64,000 nt of DNA from Comamonas sp. BIGb0124 (GTDB lineage Bacteria > Pseudomonadota > Gammaproteobacteria > Burkholderiales > Burkholderiaceae_C), in assembly GCF_003752175.1 (NCBI RefSeq), contig NZ_RJVF01000009.1, forward strand, positions 744,001 through 808,000, written 5' to 3'. Shown piece by piece: positions 25,682 to 34,296 of this stretch. Position numbers and translations under genes: made by a program. Below the pieces are notes generated by a model that saw only the letters and a list, made by a program, of their open reading frames with translations, had not been told where the DNA came from and did no database searches. Position 1 is the stretch's first letter. Every line of letters begins with the position of its first letter.

Positions 25682-26721
25682 AGATGCGCCACCGCGCCCA
25701 TCAGGCCCAGCCGGCGCCCACAGCAGTGCAGGCATCCATCGCCCCGAGCGAGGGCGTCGAGATGTTCACCTTTGGCGAGCCCGAGGTGGTCGACCGTGCC
25801 AGTCTGCTCGACTATGTCGAGACAGCGTTCAACGGCCGGTTTTACGAGCCGCCCATGCCCCTAGATGGCCTGGCCAGCGCGTTCCGGGCCTCTCCGCACC
25901 ACAGCTCGGCCATTTATCTCAAGCGCAACATTCTCGCGGCGATGTTCGAGCCGCACCCGCTGCTGACGCACGCGACATTCGAGGCCATGGTGTTGGACTT
26001 CCTGGTGTTCGGCAACTGCTACGCTGAAGACCGGCGCGCCATCACCGGCCGACCGATGGGCTATCAGCATTCGCTGGCTCGATTCACTCGGCGCGGCAAG
26101 GATGGGCGGTATTTTTTCGTGCAAGGCTGGCAACAGGCGCACGAGTTCGCGCAGGGCAGCATCTTTCACCTGCGCGAGGCCGACATCAATCAGGAGGTCT
26201 ACGGGCTGCCGGAGTATCTGAGCGCGCTGCAGGCCGCGCTGCTCAACAAGTCGGCCACCATGTTCCGCCGCCGCTACTACGACAACGGCAGCCACGCGGG
26301 TTTCATCATGTACCTCTCCGATGCTGCAGTGGGAGCGAGCGATGTCGACACGCTGCGTGACCAGCTTCGCCGGTCGAAAGGCCCGGGCAATTTCCGGAAC
26401 CTGTTCGTGCACGCACCCAATGGCAAGGCCGATGGGCTGAAGCTGATTCCGGTGAGCGAGATTGCAGCCAAAGACGATTTCACCGCGATCAAGAGCGCCA
26501 GCCGTGAAGACGTGCTGGCAGCGCACCGCGTGCCGCCCGGCCTGCTGGGGATCATTCCTAACAGCACTGGCGGCTTTGGCAATCCCAACGACGCGCTGCG
26601 GGTGTTCATCCGCAATGAGGTTCTCCCGCTGCAGGGGCGGTTCCGCCAGATGAACGAGTGGGCCGGTGATGAGGTGGTGCGGTTCGGCCCGTACCTGCTC
26701 GACGACGGCAAGCCCGCATGA
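25678..26721 (+). CDS. Q: Portal protein gpQ (P2-like)
   Basis: 347 residues (P2 gpQ is 344). ASLLDYVETAFNGRFYEPPM, HHSSAIYLKRNILAAMF and VPPGLLGIIPNSTGGFGNP are typical of the phage portal family of P2-like viruses. It forms the dodecameric ring through which DNA enters and leaves the head. It ends shortly before a strong terminator. Confidence 0.97.
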   Translation: MKMRHRAHQAQPAPTAVQASIAPSEGVEMFTFGEPEVVDRASLLDYVETAFNGRFYEPPMPLDGLASAFRASPHHSSAIYLKRNILAAMFEPHPLLTHATFEAMVLDFLVFGNCYAEDRRAITGRPMGYQHSLARFTRRGKDGRYFFVQGWQQAHEFAQGSIFHLREADINQEVYGLPEYLSALQAALLNKSATMFRRRYYDNGSHAGFIMYLSDAAVGASDVDTLRDQLRRSKGPGNFRNLFVHAPNGKADGLKLIPVSEIAAKDDFTAIKSASREDVLAAHRVPPGLLGIIPNSTGGFGNPNDALRVFIRNEVLPLQGRFRQMNEWAGDEVVRFGPYLLDDGKPA

Positions 26722-26753
26722 CGCTGGCCGGTGTGACCGGCTGACCGCACCAG

Positions 26754-26780
26754 AGGGCGCTAGAGGCGCCCTTTGTTTTG
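26754..26780 (+). terminator. Rho-independent terminator after Q
   Basis: AGGGCGC, a five-base loop TAGAG and GCGCCCT form a perfect seven-pair stem, followed by TTGTTTT. It would end the P-Q transcript 33 bases after the portal stop. Confidence 0.75.
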
Positions 26781-26919
26781 GCCCTCGCTACCCCTCAGTT
26801 GATGAGCTCGGGCCCGCCTGCGGTCCGCCTGACCCCCGCTGCGACCCTGCCGGGGCACCGCCGCCCCTCGGTCGAGCCGCTGAACTGCCTAAAAAAGAGG
26901 CATTTTCGGCCCCAAAAGG

Positions 26920-26936
26920 GTGCTTCCAGCCCTCGC
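26920..26936. other. Candidate cos site of the prophage
   Basis: The 390 bases from Q to the next gene contain no gene apart from the terminator. GTGCTTCCAGCCCTCGC here resembles the complement of the P2 cohesive end as I remember it: both begin GTGCTT and finish CCTCGC, with five instead of six bases between. In P2 cos lies just beyond Q, at the same place. The match is by eye only. Confidence 0.4.
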
Positions 26937-27111
26937 GGCGCGCCACATCGCCCCCGCCGCGCCTCCCCGCTTCAAGGGGCGCAAATTACGACATGGTCGA
27001 GTGCGGATTGCACCCGAGATGCCAGTGCCAAGCCTGCTTCCAACCAAGCTCAAACCATTACGAGAATTTTCGAAATTTTCTGTACCATGTGTTGATCAGG
27101 AGGGACCATTG

Positions 27112-28563
27112 ATGAGAGATCTTTTTGTCGCTTACTACCAGCCCACAGGTGAGCAATTCGGCACACTGTGGGACAAGGCACTCATCGTTCTCGACACCAA
27201 TGTGCTTTTGGATCTATACAGGCTCCCCACTTCAACGCGGGATGAGTTTCTAACTGTTCTCTCAACACTTAAAGATAGATTGTGGATTCCGCATCAAGTT
27301 GCATTGGAGTTTCAGCGGCGCAGAATTACAGTAATCAATGCCGAGCGAAAATCAATACAAAATGGTCTGGAAAAAGCAGTAGGCTATTTTGGGGATTTAA
27401 AAGGAATTATTGCGGGATTGGAGTTGGAGAAAAGAGGTCTGCAAGAAAAAGGAAGCTCGTTAGAGTCTGGTCTTATTGCTATGGAAGAACAGGTTGCGAA
27501 ATTATTTGATGAAATATTGGCCAAGCAGTTAAATTCTTTTTCTGAGGATCCAATTAGAGATTCTCTGGATGAATTGTATAAGGGTGGGGTCGGTGATGGG
27601 CCTGTGAGTCAAGATGTATTAGATGGTGTTTTTGAAGAAGGTGAGGGGAGGTTCGAAAATTTAATTCCACCAGGTTTTCTTGACGCGGCAAAAGATAGAA
27701 ATCCTAAAGAGGCGAATTTCCTTCATGGCCAACTGAAATATAAAAGTAAATTTGGAGACTTGCTGCTTTGGAAGCAGATGATCGATCATGTCCGTTCTGG
27801 AGATAGAAAGCATCTGATCTTTGTTACTGAAGATAAAAAGGAAGATTGGTGGAGAAGGGAGTCTGGAAAAACAATAGGGCCGCATCCAGAGTTAATTAAT
27901 GAAATGCGTATCAGTGGTGGAGTGGAGCTATTTTGGATTTATTCTTCTCTTCAGTTTGTTGAGCATGCAAATAAATATTTTCATGCGGGGGTCTCAAGTG
28001 AGGCTGTTCGCGAAATTTCGCAAGTTTCGGTCGATGAGGTTGACTCGGGTGGGTACGCCGGTATTCATAAAAGTCTAATAAATTTTTACAGCGATATCGA
28101 AGATGATGATTATGAATTCATTCGTACTAAGAGTCATTCGGCATTCATGATGAAGCATTGGCTCGAAATGGAGGTTGGTACGATTGGTGTTGATTTGAAA
28201 AATGATGAAATATTTCTTGCGCGCAGGTTTGATGGTGTGTATGCATTTGAATTCAAAGTTGTGCTTCGATTAAATGTGTCGGATATTCTGAGTATCTGTA
28301 GGTCTGCATTTAACGATGCGGCAGATAGAATTCGGACAGGTTTTTTTTCAGGCTATGTTTTGATATTGATTTTTGATAAGATAAATTTCATGTCGCTATT
28401 GCATGGGCGCCAGGGGGATAGGTTTATAGAGCGACTGCAGGATGTCATGGTTTCTTATGGATGCAAAAGTATTATTTTTGGGTTCGTAGAGAGAGGAATG
28501 TTCGTAAGATATGGCGGAATTGGAGATGATGTGATCTCGGAGGTTAAGCGGATGGCAATGTAA
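27112..28563 (+). CDS. PIN-like domain protein with possible second nuclease domain; putative phage-exclusion gene
   Basis: 483 residues; ATG chosen for the AGGAGGG site just upstream. Residues ~20-290 form a PIN-like (PIN_8/DUF4935 type) domain: Asp28 in LDTNVLLDLYR, Glu66 in HQVALEF, Asp216 in FGDLLLW and Asp241 in TEDKKEDWW would make the acidic metal site of an RNase. A helical insertion spans ~75-180. Residues ~340-483 are not a family I know. FDGVYAFEFK at 373-382 (Asp374, Glu380, Lys382), followed by helix, strand, helix, strand, fits a PD-(D/E)XK nuclease. Much more AT-rich than neighbours, so a recent import. The position across the candidate cos from Q is that of the P2 old/tin exclusion genes. 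Confidence 0.7.
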   Translation: MRDLFVAYYQPTGEQFGTLWDKALIVLDTNVLLDLYRLPTSTRDEFLTVLSTLKDRLWIPHQVALEFQRRRITVINAERKSIQNGLEKAVGYFGDLKGIIAGLELEKRGLQEKGSSLESGLIAMEEQVAKLFDEILAKQLNSFSEDPIRDSLDELYKGGVGDGPVSQDVLDGVFEEGEGRFENLIPPGFLDAAKDRNPKEANFLHGQLKYKSKFGDLLLWKQMIDHVRSGDRKHLIFVTEDKKEDWWRRESGKTIGPHPELINEMRISGGVELFWIYSSLQFVEHANKYFHAGVSSEAVREISQVSVDEVDSGGYAGIHKSLINFYSDIEDDDYEFIRTKSHSAFMMKHWLEMEVGTIGVDLKNDEIFLARRFDGVYAFEFKVVLRLNVSDILSICRSAFNDAADRIRTGFFSGYVLILIFDKINFMSLLHGRQGDRFIERLQDVMVSYGCKSIIFGFVERGMFVRYGGIGDDVISEVKRMAM

Positions 28564-28763
28564 ATTTGCCTCTGAAATAGACGCAGTTGGTTTTTTTGGG
28601 TGGATGATGTTGGTTAAATTGACGGCATAATTAATCGAAACCTCAAGTAAGGTGTTGTTTCTAAAGAGTTTGTGTCTTACACCGCTTCCGCCAAATGGCC
28701 CCAGCCAGCGGCGCCCCAAGTCTCCGAATCGCCCGCCGCACCTCATGCCGGCTCATCGCCCGG

Positions 28764-29498
28764 TCACAGTTCGTGACCCGGCGCGAGGTGCAGGCTTGCA
28801 TCGATGCCGAGCAGGCTCTCGAGTCGTTTTTCATCTTGCGCGAGGTCGTCGCTGCTGCCGCGGTAAACCACCGTTCCCCTTTCGAGCACGATGGCCGTGT
28901 GGGTCATCGAAAGGGCCAGAACCGGGTGCTGCTCGACCACGATGGAAGCCAGTCCTTCGCTGTCGCACAAGGCCTTGATGGCGGCCGCGAGTTCATCGAC
29001 CACGATGGGGGCGAGGCCCTCCATGGGTTCGTCCAGCAACAGCAGCCGCGGGTTGGTCATGAGCGCACGACCGATTGCCAGCATCTGCTGCTCGCCGCCG
29101 GACAACTGGTTGCCGTAGTTGCCGCGCCGCTCCCGCAGTCTCGGGAAAAATCGGTAAACGCGGTCCAGGCTCCAGCGGCCCGGGCTGGCGACCACGGTCA
29201 GGTTCTCCTCGACGGTCAGGGAGGGGAAGACCTCACGTTCCTGCGGCACCCATCCCAGTCCGGCCCGCACACGCCGATGAGGGGGCATGGCCGTGATGTC
29301 TTGCCCTTGCCAGTGAATGTGGCCGCTCCTCACGCGTGTGTTGCCCATCAGTGTTTCGAGCAGGGTCGTCTTGCCGACGCCGTTGCGCCCCAGGATGGCG
29401 AGGCTCTGGCCTTCGCCGAGGGTGAAGCTGAGGTCGTCGAGCACGACGGCGTTGCCATAGCCCGCGCGGACGCGGTCGAAAACGAGTGAATCAGGCAT
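28764..29498 (-). CDS. livF: Branched-chain-amino-acid-type ABC transporter ATPase LivF (operon 1)
   Basis: 244 residues from MPDSLVFDRVRAGYGNAVVL; Walker A GRNGVGKTT, signature LSGGEQQ and Walker B LLLLDEP are all present. The VPQEREVFPSLTVEENL segment marks the LivF branch of the HAAT family. It is one of two ATPases energising the operon 1 importer. It overlaps LivG by eight bases and is the last gene of the operon. About 200 bases of unassigned DNA separate it from the prophage PIN gene, so the prophage end should lie between 28564 and 28763. Confidence 0.93.
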   Translation of the reverse strand: MPDSLVFDRVRAGYGNAVVLDDLSFTLGEGQSLAILGRNGVGKTTLLETLMGNTRVRSGHIHWQGQDITAMPPHRRVRAGLGWVPQEREVFPSLTVEENLTVVASPGRWSLDRVYRFFPRLRERRGNYGNQLSGGEQQMLAIGRALMTNPRLLLLDEPMEGLAPIVVDELAAAIKALCDSEGLASIVVEQHPVLALSMTHTAIVLERGTVVYRGSSDDLAQDEKRLESLLGIDASLHLAPGHEL

Positions 29499-30297
29499 CT
29501 GTCGCAGCTCCCTGGGCCATCTTGTTGGTGCGGTGTCCCAGATAGACATCCCTGACGCGCGGATCGGTCGAGATTTCCCTGGGTGTGCCCTCGGTCAGGA
29601 TCTCGCCGGCAACCAGCACGGAGATGCGCCGCGCAAAACGGAACACCAGGTTCATGTCGTGTTCGATGAACAGGACGCTGATGTCGGCGGGCAACTCGGC
29701 AATGACTTCGAACAGCTCGCTGCTCTCGCCTGCAGGGATGCCGGCCGCCGGCTCGTCGAGCAGCAGGATGCGAGGCTTGGCAGCCAGGGCCAATGCGATT
29801 TCCAGCAACCGTTGTTTGCCATAGGCGAGTTCGGTGACGGGCGTATGAGCCAGTGGAGACAGCCGCAGCCTGTCCAGCAGCGCGTGGGCTTCGGTGTAGA
29901 TGGGCTTATGCCACTGCAGGGGCTTCCACCACTGCCCGCCGAGCCCGTCGCGTTCGCAGATCGCCAGCACGACCGACAGCAAAGGGGTCAGGCTGGGGAA
30001 CAGCGTGTTGATCTGGAACGTGCGGGCCATGCCGGCGCGTGCGCGGCGATCGGCACTCTGTTCGGTGACGTCGTGCCCGCCGAGGTGAATGCTTCCACTC
30101 GTGGGCCGGTAAACGCCCGTGAGCAGATTGATCAGCGTGGTCTTGCCGGCACCGTTCGGACCGATGAGGGCCTGCCTGGCGCCCGGCTCGAGATCCAGGT
30201 TGACCTCGTTGACCGCCTGGAAGGCGCCGAATCGGATACCCAGCCCGCGCGTACGAAGGGCCGTGTCCTGGAGGGTGAAGTTCATGGCCATGCTCAC
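29491..30297 (-). CDS. livG: ABC transporter ATPase LivG (operon 1)
   Basis: 268 residues; the start may also be the ATG three codons later. Walker A GPNGAGKTT, the RTFQINTLFPSLT region, Walker B LLLDEPAAGIP and the terminal VRDVYLG characteristic of LivG are present. The LivG signature loop here reads AYGKQRLLEIALAL, as usual for this branch. Works with LivF, M, H and the binding protein encoded upstream. Confidence 0.93.
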   Translation of the reverse strand: MSMAMNFTLQDTALRTRGLGIRFGAFQAVNEVNLDLEPGARQALIGPNGAGKTTLINLLTGVYRPTSGSIHLGGHDVTEQSADRRARAGMARTFQINTLFPSLTPLLSVVLAICERDGLGGQWWKPLQWHKPIYTEAHALLDRLRLSPLAHTPVTELAYGKQRLLEIALALAAKPRILLLDEPAAGIPAGESSELFEVIAELPADISVLFIEHDMNLVFRFARRISVLVAGEILTEGTPREISTDPRVRDVYLGHRTNKMAQGAATDA

Positions 30298-31253
30298 GCT
30301 CCCCGAATCTTGAAGGCGCGAGCCAGCATGCCCATGATGCCGCCGCGCCCCAGCAGAACCACGGCAATCAGGAACAGGCCCAGCCAGAACATCCAGTATT
30401 GAGGGTTCATGTCGGCAAACCAGTCGTGCACGAACATGTAGACGATGGCACCGATCAGGCCGCCATACAGGCGCCCCGTTCCGCCCAACACCAGAATGAT
30501 GAGGATCTCGGCGGAACGATTGAAGCCGATCGATTCGATGCCCACGAACTGTGTGGTCTGCGCGAGCAAGGCACCGCTGTAACCCGCCACGGCGGCCGAG
30601 AACGCGTAGGCGAGCCGCAATCGGGCATCGACCGGACAGCCGATGGCCAGCATGCGCTTGCGGCTGTCGTGGATGCCGCGTAACGCCAGCCCGAAAGGCG
30701 AACGCAGGACAAGCCTCACCAGCAGAAACGCAGCCAGCACCATGACGAGGCTGTAGACAAAAGCGGTCTTGCCGAAGAGATCGAATTCAAACAAGCCCAG
30801 GACCGGCCATACGTCCATGCCCTGCAGGCCGTCCGATCCGCCGGTGATGCCCGTCAGGCGGTTGACCAGCTCCGTCAGCAGCAGGCAGACGCCGATGGTG
30901 ATCATCAGCCGCGTGAGATTTGCACCGCGCACGACGAAGGCGCTGAGCAGGTAGCCCAGTGCCAGACTCACCAGCGCCGCCAGCAGCAGACCCGAGAAGG
31001 GTTCGCCCCAGCCGTGCTTCGCCAGCAGGCCTGCGGTATAGGCGCCTGCACCGAAGAAGGCTGCATGGCCCACCGTCAGAATGCCGGCATAGCCCAGCGC
31101 GATGTCGAGCGAGACGGCGAACAGGCCGAAGACAAGAATCTGGCCCAGCAGCGTCAGATGATCGGGCAGCAGGAACAGGCCGCTGGCCAGGACCAGCCAG
31201 AAAGCCACTTCGGCGGCTTGCAGCGTCCGAGGGGAAAGGGAAGGCTTGGTCAT
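30294..31253 (-). CDS. livM: ABC transporter permease LivM (operon 1)
   Basis: 319 residues from MTKPSLSPRTLQAAEVAFW; longer readings run through livH in another frame. About eight to nine membrane segments, with the family motifs LGYAGILTVGHAAFFGAGAY and GGTGRLYGGLIGAIVY. Forms the transmembrane channel with LivH. Four-base overlaps with both neighbours. Confidence 0.93.
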   Translation of the reverse strand: MTKPSLSPRTLQAAEVAFWLVLASGLFLLPDHLTLLGQILVFGLFAVSLDIALGYAGILTVGHAAFFGAGAYTAGLLAKHGWGEPFSGLLLAALVSLALGYLLSAFVVRGANLTRLMITIGVCLLLTELVNRLTGITGGSDGLQGMDVWPVLGLFEFDLFGKTAFVYSLVMVLAAFLLVRLVLRSPFGLALRGIHDSRKRMLAIGCPVDARLRLAYAFSAAVAGYSGALLAQTTQFVGIESIGFNRSAEILIILVLGGTGRLYGGLIGAIVYMFVHDWFADMNPQYWMFWLGLFLIAVVLLGRGGIMGMLARAFKIRGA

Positions 31254-32113
31254 GCTTGGCCTTTGCGTGGAATCAGGCCGTTGGGCCGGACGATGAGCGT
31301 GACGATCATGAAGACATAGATGAGGAAGGCGCCGGCCTCGGGCCAGTAGTACTTGCCTGCCATGTCGACCACGCCGACCAGCAGCGCCGCGACCAGCGGA
31401 CCCGTGATCGTGCCGGCCCCGCCGACACACACCACGATGAGGAAATACACCATGTACTTGAGAGGAAAGCTGGGCTCGAGCCCCAGCATGCCCAGGCTCA
31501 ACGCGCCACCCAGGCCCGCAAGCCCGCTGCCCAGCGCAAACGTCAGCAGGAAGAGACGCTGGACGTGGATGCCGGTACCGGCGGCCACGCGCTGGTTGTC
31601 CACCGCCGCCCGCACCATCGCGCCGTAGCGCGTGCGGCTCAGAACGAGCATGAGTGCGCCGAAGACGCAGGCTCCGCACACGATCAACAACAACCTGTAG
31701 CGCCCGATCTCCAGCCCGCCGCCCAGGGCGATCTGTCCGGCGAGCTCGGGTGGCAGAGCGAAGGGTTGCATGGTCGGGCCGAAGAAGTACGTGAACACGG
31801 CGATCGAGACAAACACCAGCCCGATCGACATCAGGACCTGGTCGAGCGGGTGCGCACGGTACAGCCTTCGATAGAGCAGAACCTCCAGCACCGCCCCTGC
31901 CAGCGCAGCCGCGACGAAGGCGCCGCAGACGGATGCGTAGAAGTTCCAGCCCAGCTGGCTCATGGCAAGCGCCGCGGCGTAGCCGCCGGTCATCGCGAAC
32001 GAGCCATGCGCAAGATTGACGAAGTTCATCAGCCCCAACGTGACCGACAGCCCGACGGCCATGAGGAAGAGGAGCATGCCGTAGGCCACTCCGTCGAAGA
32101 GCACGATTTCCAT
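31250..32113 (-). CDS. livH: ABC transporter permease LivH (operon 1)
   Basis: 287 residues. The motif LGLMNFVNLAHGSFAMTGGY and the late GGAGTITGPLVAALLVG segment identify LivH-type permeases. About eight membrane segments. Overlaps LivM by four bases; 60 bases separate it from the binding protein gene upstream. Confidence 0.94.
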   Translation of the reverse strand: MEIVLFDGVAYGMLLFLMAVGLSVTLGLMNFVNLAHGSFAMTGGYAAALAMSQLGWNFYASVCGAFVAAALAGAVLEVLLYRRLYRAHPLDQVLMSIGLVFVSIAVFTYFFGPTMQPFALPPELAGQIALGGGLEIGRYRLLLIVCGACVFGALMLVLSRTRYGAMVRAAVDNQRVAAGTGIHVQRLFLLTFALGSGLAGLGGALSLGMLGLEPSFPLKYMVYFLIVVCVGGAGTITGPLVAALLVGVVDMAGKYYWPEAGAFLIYVFMIVTLIVRPNGLIPRKGQA

Positions 32114-32173
32114 GTGTGTTCCGGTGTCTGTCGTGGTGGCAGGGATTCAGGCAAGGAAGCGGCGGCCAGCCGC

Positions 32174-33364
32174 TCACTTGCCTTCTTTTGCCGGGTCTTT
32201 GACGCGTTCGAACTTGTCGAACTCGACGTTCACGAGCTTGCCGCCGACACGTTCCGTCTTGCGGATGTAGACGGTCTGAACCACGTCGCGCGTGACGGCA
32301 TCGATCTCGATCGGGCCACGGGGGCTCTCGAATTGCAGGCCCTTGAGCGCCTCCATCACTTTGTCGCCGCCGACATCGCCTTTTGTCTTGGCGAGGGCCA
32401 GCTCGATGGCGGCCATGGCGTCGTAGGCCGTGATGGCGAAGTAGCTCGGCCGCATCGAGGTGCCGAAGTCGGATTCGAAGTCTTTGATGAACTTCTGGTT
32501 CTTGGCCGAGGCATGCGCGTACGAGTAGTGGTGGCTGGTGATCAGACCCAAGGCGACGTCGCCCGTGGCTTCGAGGTAGCTGTCATCGGTGGCCTCGCCA
32601 GGCCCGAACAGCTTGATGCCCGCTTCGTCCATGCCGCGCTCTTTCCAGACCTTGAGGAAAGCGGGCGGCATGACGCCGGAGGGAAAGAAAAAGAACACCG
32701 ACTGCGGTTTGGCGTCCTTGATCCGCTGCACATAGGCCGAGAAATCGGGGTTGTTCATCGGCGTGCGCAAGCGCCCGACGACCTTGCCTCCGGCGGCCTC
32801 GAAGGCCTGGCTGAATGCCGTGTCGGCATCGGTTCCCGATGCATAGTCGGCCACCACCGTGTAGGCCTCCTTGATGCCCTGCTTGATCATCCACTGTGCC
32901 AGCGGAGCCGATGTCTGCTGGACCGTGAACGACAGGCGGGCGATGTAGGGCGAACTGGTCGTGATGGCCGAAGAGGAGGCATTCATCACGAGCGTCGGAA
33001 TCTTGGCCTGCGTGACGATGGGTGCAATGGCGTAGGCGTTGGGGCTGAAGTCGAGACCTGTGATGAAGCTCACCTTGTCGCGCACCACCAGTTCCTGCGC
33101 AAACCGCTTGGCGGCATCGGGCGCCGCGCCCCCGGTGTCCTTGCGCACGATCTCGACCGAACGGCCGGCGATCTTGCCGCCGTGCTCTTTCAGGTACAGG
33201 GCAACGCCTGCATCGAACTGCCGGCCGTAGTCGGCGTACGGGCCGGAATAGGTGGCGATCATGCCGATACGGAGCGGTCCGTCGGCCGCGTGAGCCGAGG
33301 CCAGAACGCCAAACAGGCCCAGGGCCGTGGCAGCCAGCAGCGTTCGTTTCTTCATCATCATCAT
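32174..33364 (-). CDS. LivK-type periplasmic substrate-binding protein (operon 1)
   Basis: Up to 396 residues; four ATG codons open the gene and AGAGGGG lies just upstream. The signal peptide is MMMMKKRTLLAATALGLFG..ASAHA, cleaved before ADGPLRIG. The mature protein is type I periplasmic binding fold (GMIATYSGPYADYGRQFDAG, then SPNAYAIAPIVTQAKIP). The ligand cannot be read from the sequence. The hydroxylase and dioxygenase in the same operon point to an aromatic acid rather than a branched-chain amino acid. Confidence 0.92.
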   Translation of the reverse strand: MMMMKKRTLLAATALGLFGVLASAHAADGPLRIGMIATYSGPYADYGRQFDAGVALYLKEHGGKIAGRSVEIVRKDTGGAAPDAAKRFAQELVVRDKVSFITGLDFSPNAYAIAPIVTQAKIPTLVMNASSSAITTSSPYIARLSFTVQQTSAPLAQWMIKQGIKEAYTVVADYASGTDADTAFSQAFEAAGGKVVGRLRTPMNNPDFSAYVQRIKDAKPQSVFFFFPSGVMPPAFLKVWKERGMDEAGIKLFGPGEATDDSYLEATGDVALGLITSHHYSYAHASAKNQKFIKDFESDFGTSMRPSYFAITAYDAMAAIELALAKTKGDVGGDKVMEALKGLQFESPRGPIEIDAVTRDVVQTVYIRKTERVGGKLVNVEFDKFERVKDPAKEGK

Positions 33365-33458
33365 TCACCCCTCTTTAAGATTAGCCGGCAAGCCGGACGA
33401 AATGTAAAAACGTGGATCGTGCGCAGCGCCCGGTTCGAGCGGAGCGGCCTTCTGGAAA

Positions 33459-34283
33459 TCAAGCTTGCAAGAGACTTTTCTGAAGCATGTAGACCGCGAG
33501 GAGGGCGAGCATCAGGGAAAAAATTCGCCGCAGCCGGGTGACGTCCAGACCGTGTGCGACCTTTGCACCCCAGGGCGCCGTGGTGATGCTGCCGGCCGCG
33601 ATCAAGCCGATGGCCGGCAGGTAGAAGTAGCCCCAGCTGCCGGGCAGAGCCTGTGGCAGCGACCAGCCGCTGGCGATGTAGCCGGTCACGCTCGCGAGCG
33701 CAATGGGCAGGCCGAGTGCGGCACTGGTCGCAACGGCTGCGTGCAGAGGAACACCGCGGCGACTCATGTAGGGCACCGACAGGAAACCGCCGCCGGCCCC
33801 GACGAGCGCCGAGATGAATCCGATGGCGCCACCTGCCGCCGCAAGCTCGACGACCCCTTGCGGGACGGGCTGCGATGTGGAGGGGCGCTTGGCGCGGAAC
33901 AGGCGATACGAGGAAAAACCGACAAAACCCGCAAAGACCAGGCCCAGCGTCTGGCCCTTCAGGATCGAGAAGGCGCCGGCGCCTGCGAGCATGCCGCCGG
34001 CGATGATGCCGGGTGCGATGCGGCGCACGAGATCCCAGCGAATCGCGCCCCGCCTATGGTGCGACCACACGCTCGACAACGAGGTGAGCACGATCGTCGC
34101 CATGGATGCGGCGACCGCCATCTTGATGGCCAGGTCGCCCGACACGCCTTGGTGCCCCAACACGAAGACCAGCGCGGGAACCAGCATCAGCCCTCCGCCG
34201 ACACCGAGCAGCCCTGCAAGAAATCCGCTGACCAGCCCGAACCCCAGCAACAGGATCATCAGGAAAAAAGGAAGATCGCCCAT
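33459..34283 (-). CDS. TauE/SafE-type membrane transporter
   Basis: 274 residues from MGDLPFFLMILLLGFGLVSG. The motifs GFLAGLLGVGGGLMLVPAL and FISALVGAGGGFLSVPYMS, one in each half, are the duplicated signature of the TSUP (sulfite/organosulfonate exporter) family; about eight membrane segments. In catabolic operons such proteins export sulfite or small organic acids. Which it does here is not visible. Lies between the dioxygenase and the binding protein genes. Confidence 0.88.
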   Translation of the reverse strand: MGDLPFFLMILLLGFGLVSGFLAGLLGVGGGLMLVPALVFVLGHQGVSGDLAIKMAVAASMATIVLTSLSSVWSHHRRGAIRWDLVRRIAPGIIAGGMLAGAGAFSILKGQTLGLVFAGFVGFSSYRLFRAKRPSTSQPVPQGVVELAAAGGAIGFISALVGAGGGFLSVPYMSRRGVPLHAAVATSAALGLPIALASVTGYIASGWSLPQALPGSWGYFYLPAIGLIAAGSITTAPWGAKVAHGLDVTRLRRIFSLMLALLAVYMLQKSLLQA

Positions 34284-34296
34284 ACGTTTCGGTGGA

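Noticed and set aside
26778-27095. Plus-strand frame in the region beyond Q
   Set aside because: It spans the terminator-proximal and candidate cos region, has no ribosome binding site and no protein-like features.
28564-28763. Possible integrase remnant or attachment site
   Set aside because: No integrase motif or tRNA end could be read, and the other prophage end is outside the window, so no repeat can be shown.
33385-33396. Small hairpin CCGGC-AA-GCCGG before the operon 1 binding protein gene
   Set aside because: Two-base loop, no T-run, and such dyads are expected by chance in this GC-rich DNA.
30959-33541. An 860-codon plus-strand frame across livH, livM and the binding protein genes
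   Set aside because: Composition (Arg, His, Gln, Gly) is typical of a reverse-strand shadow, and the opposite strand carries three clear transporter genes.
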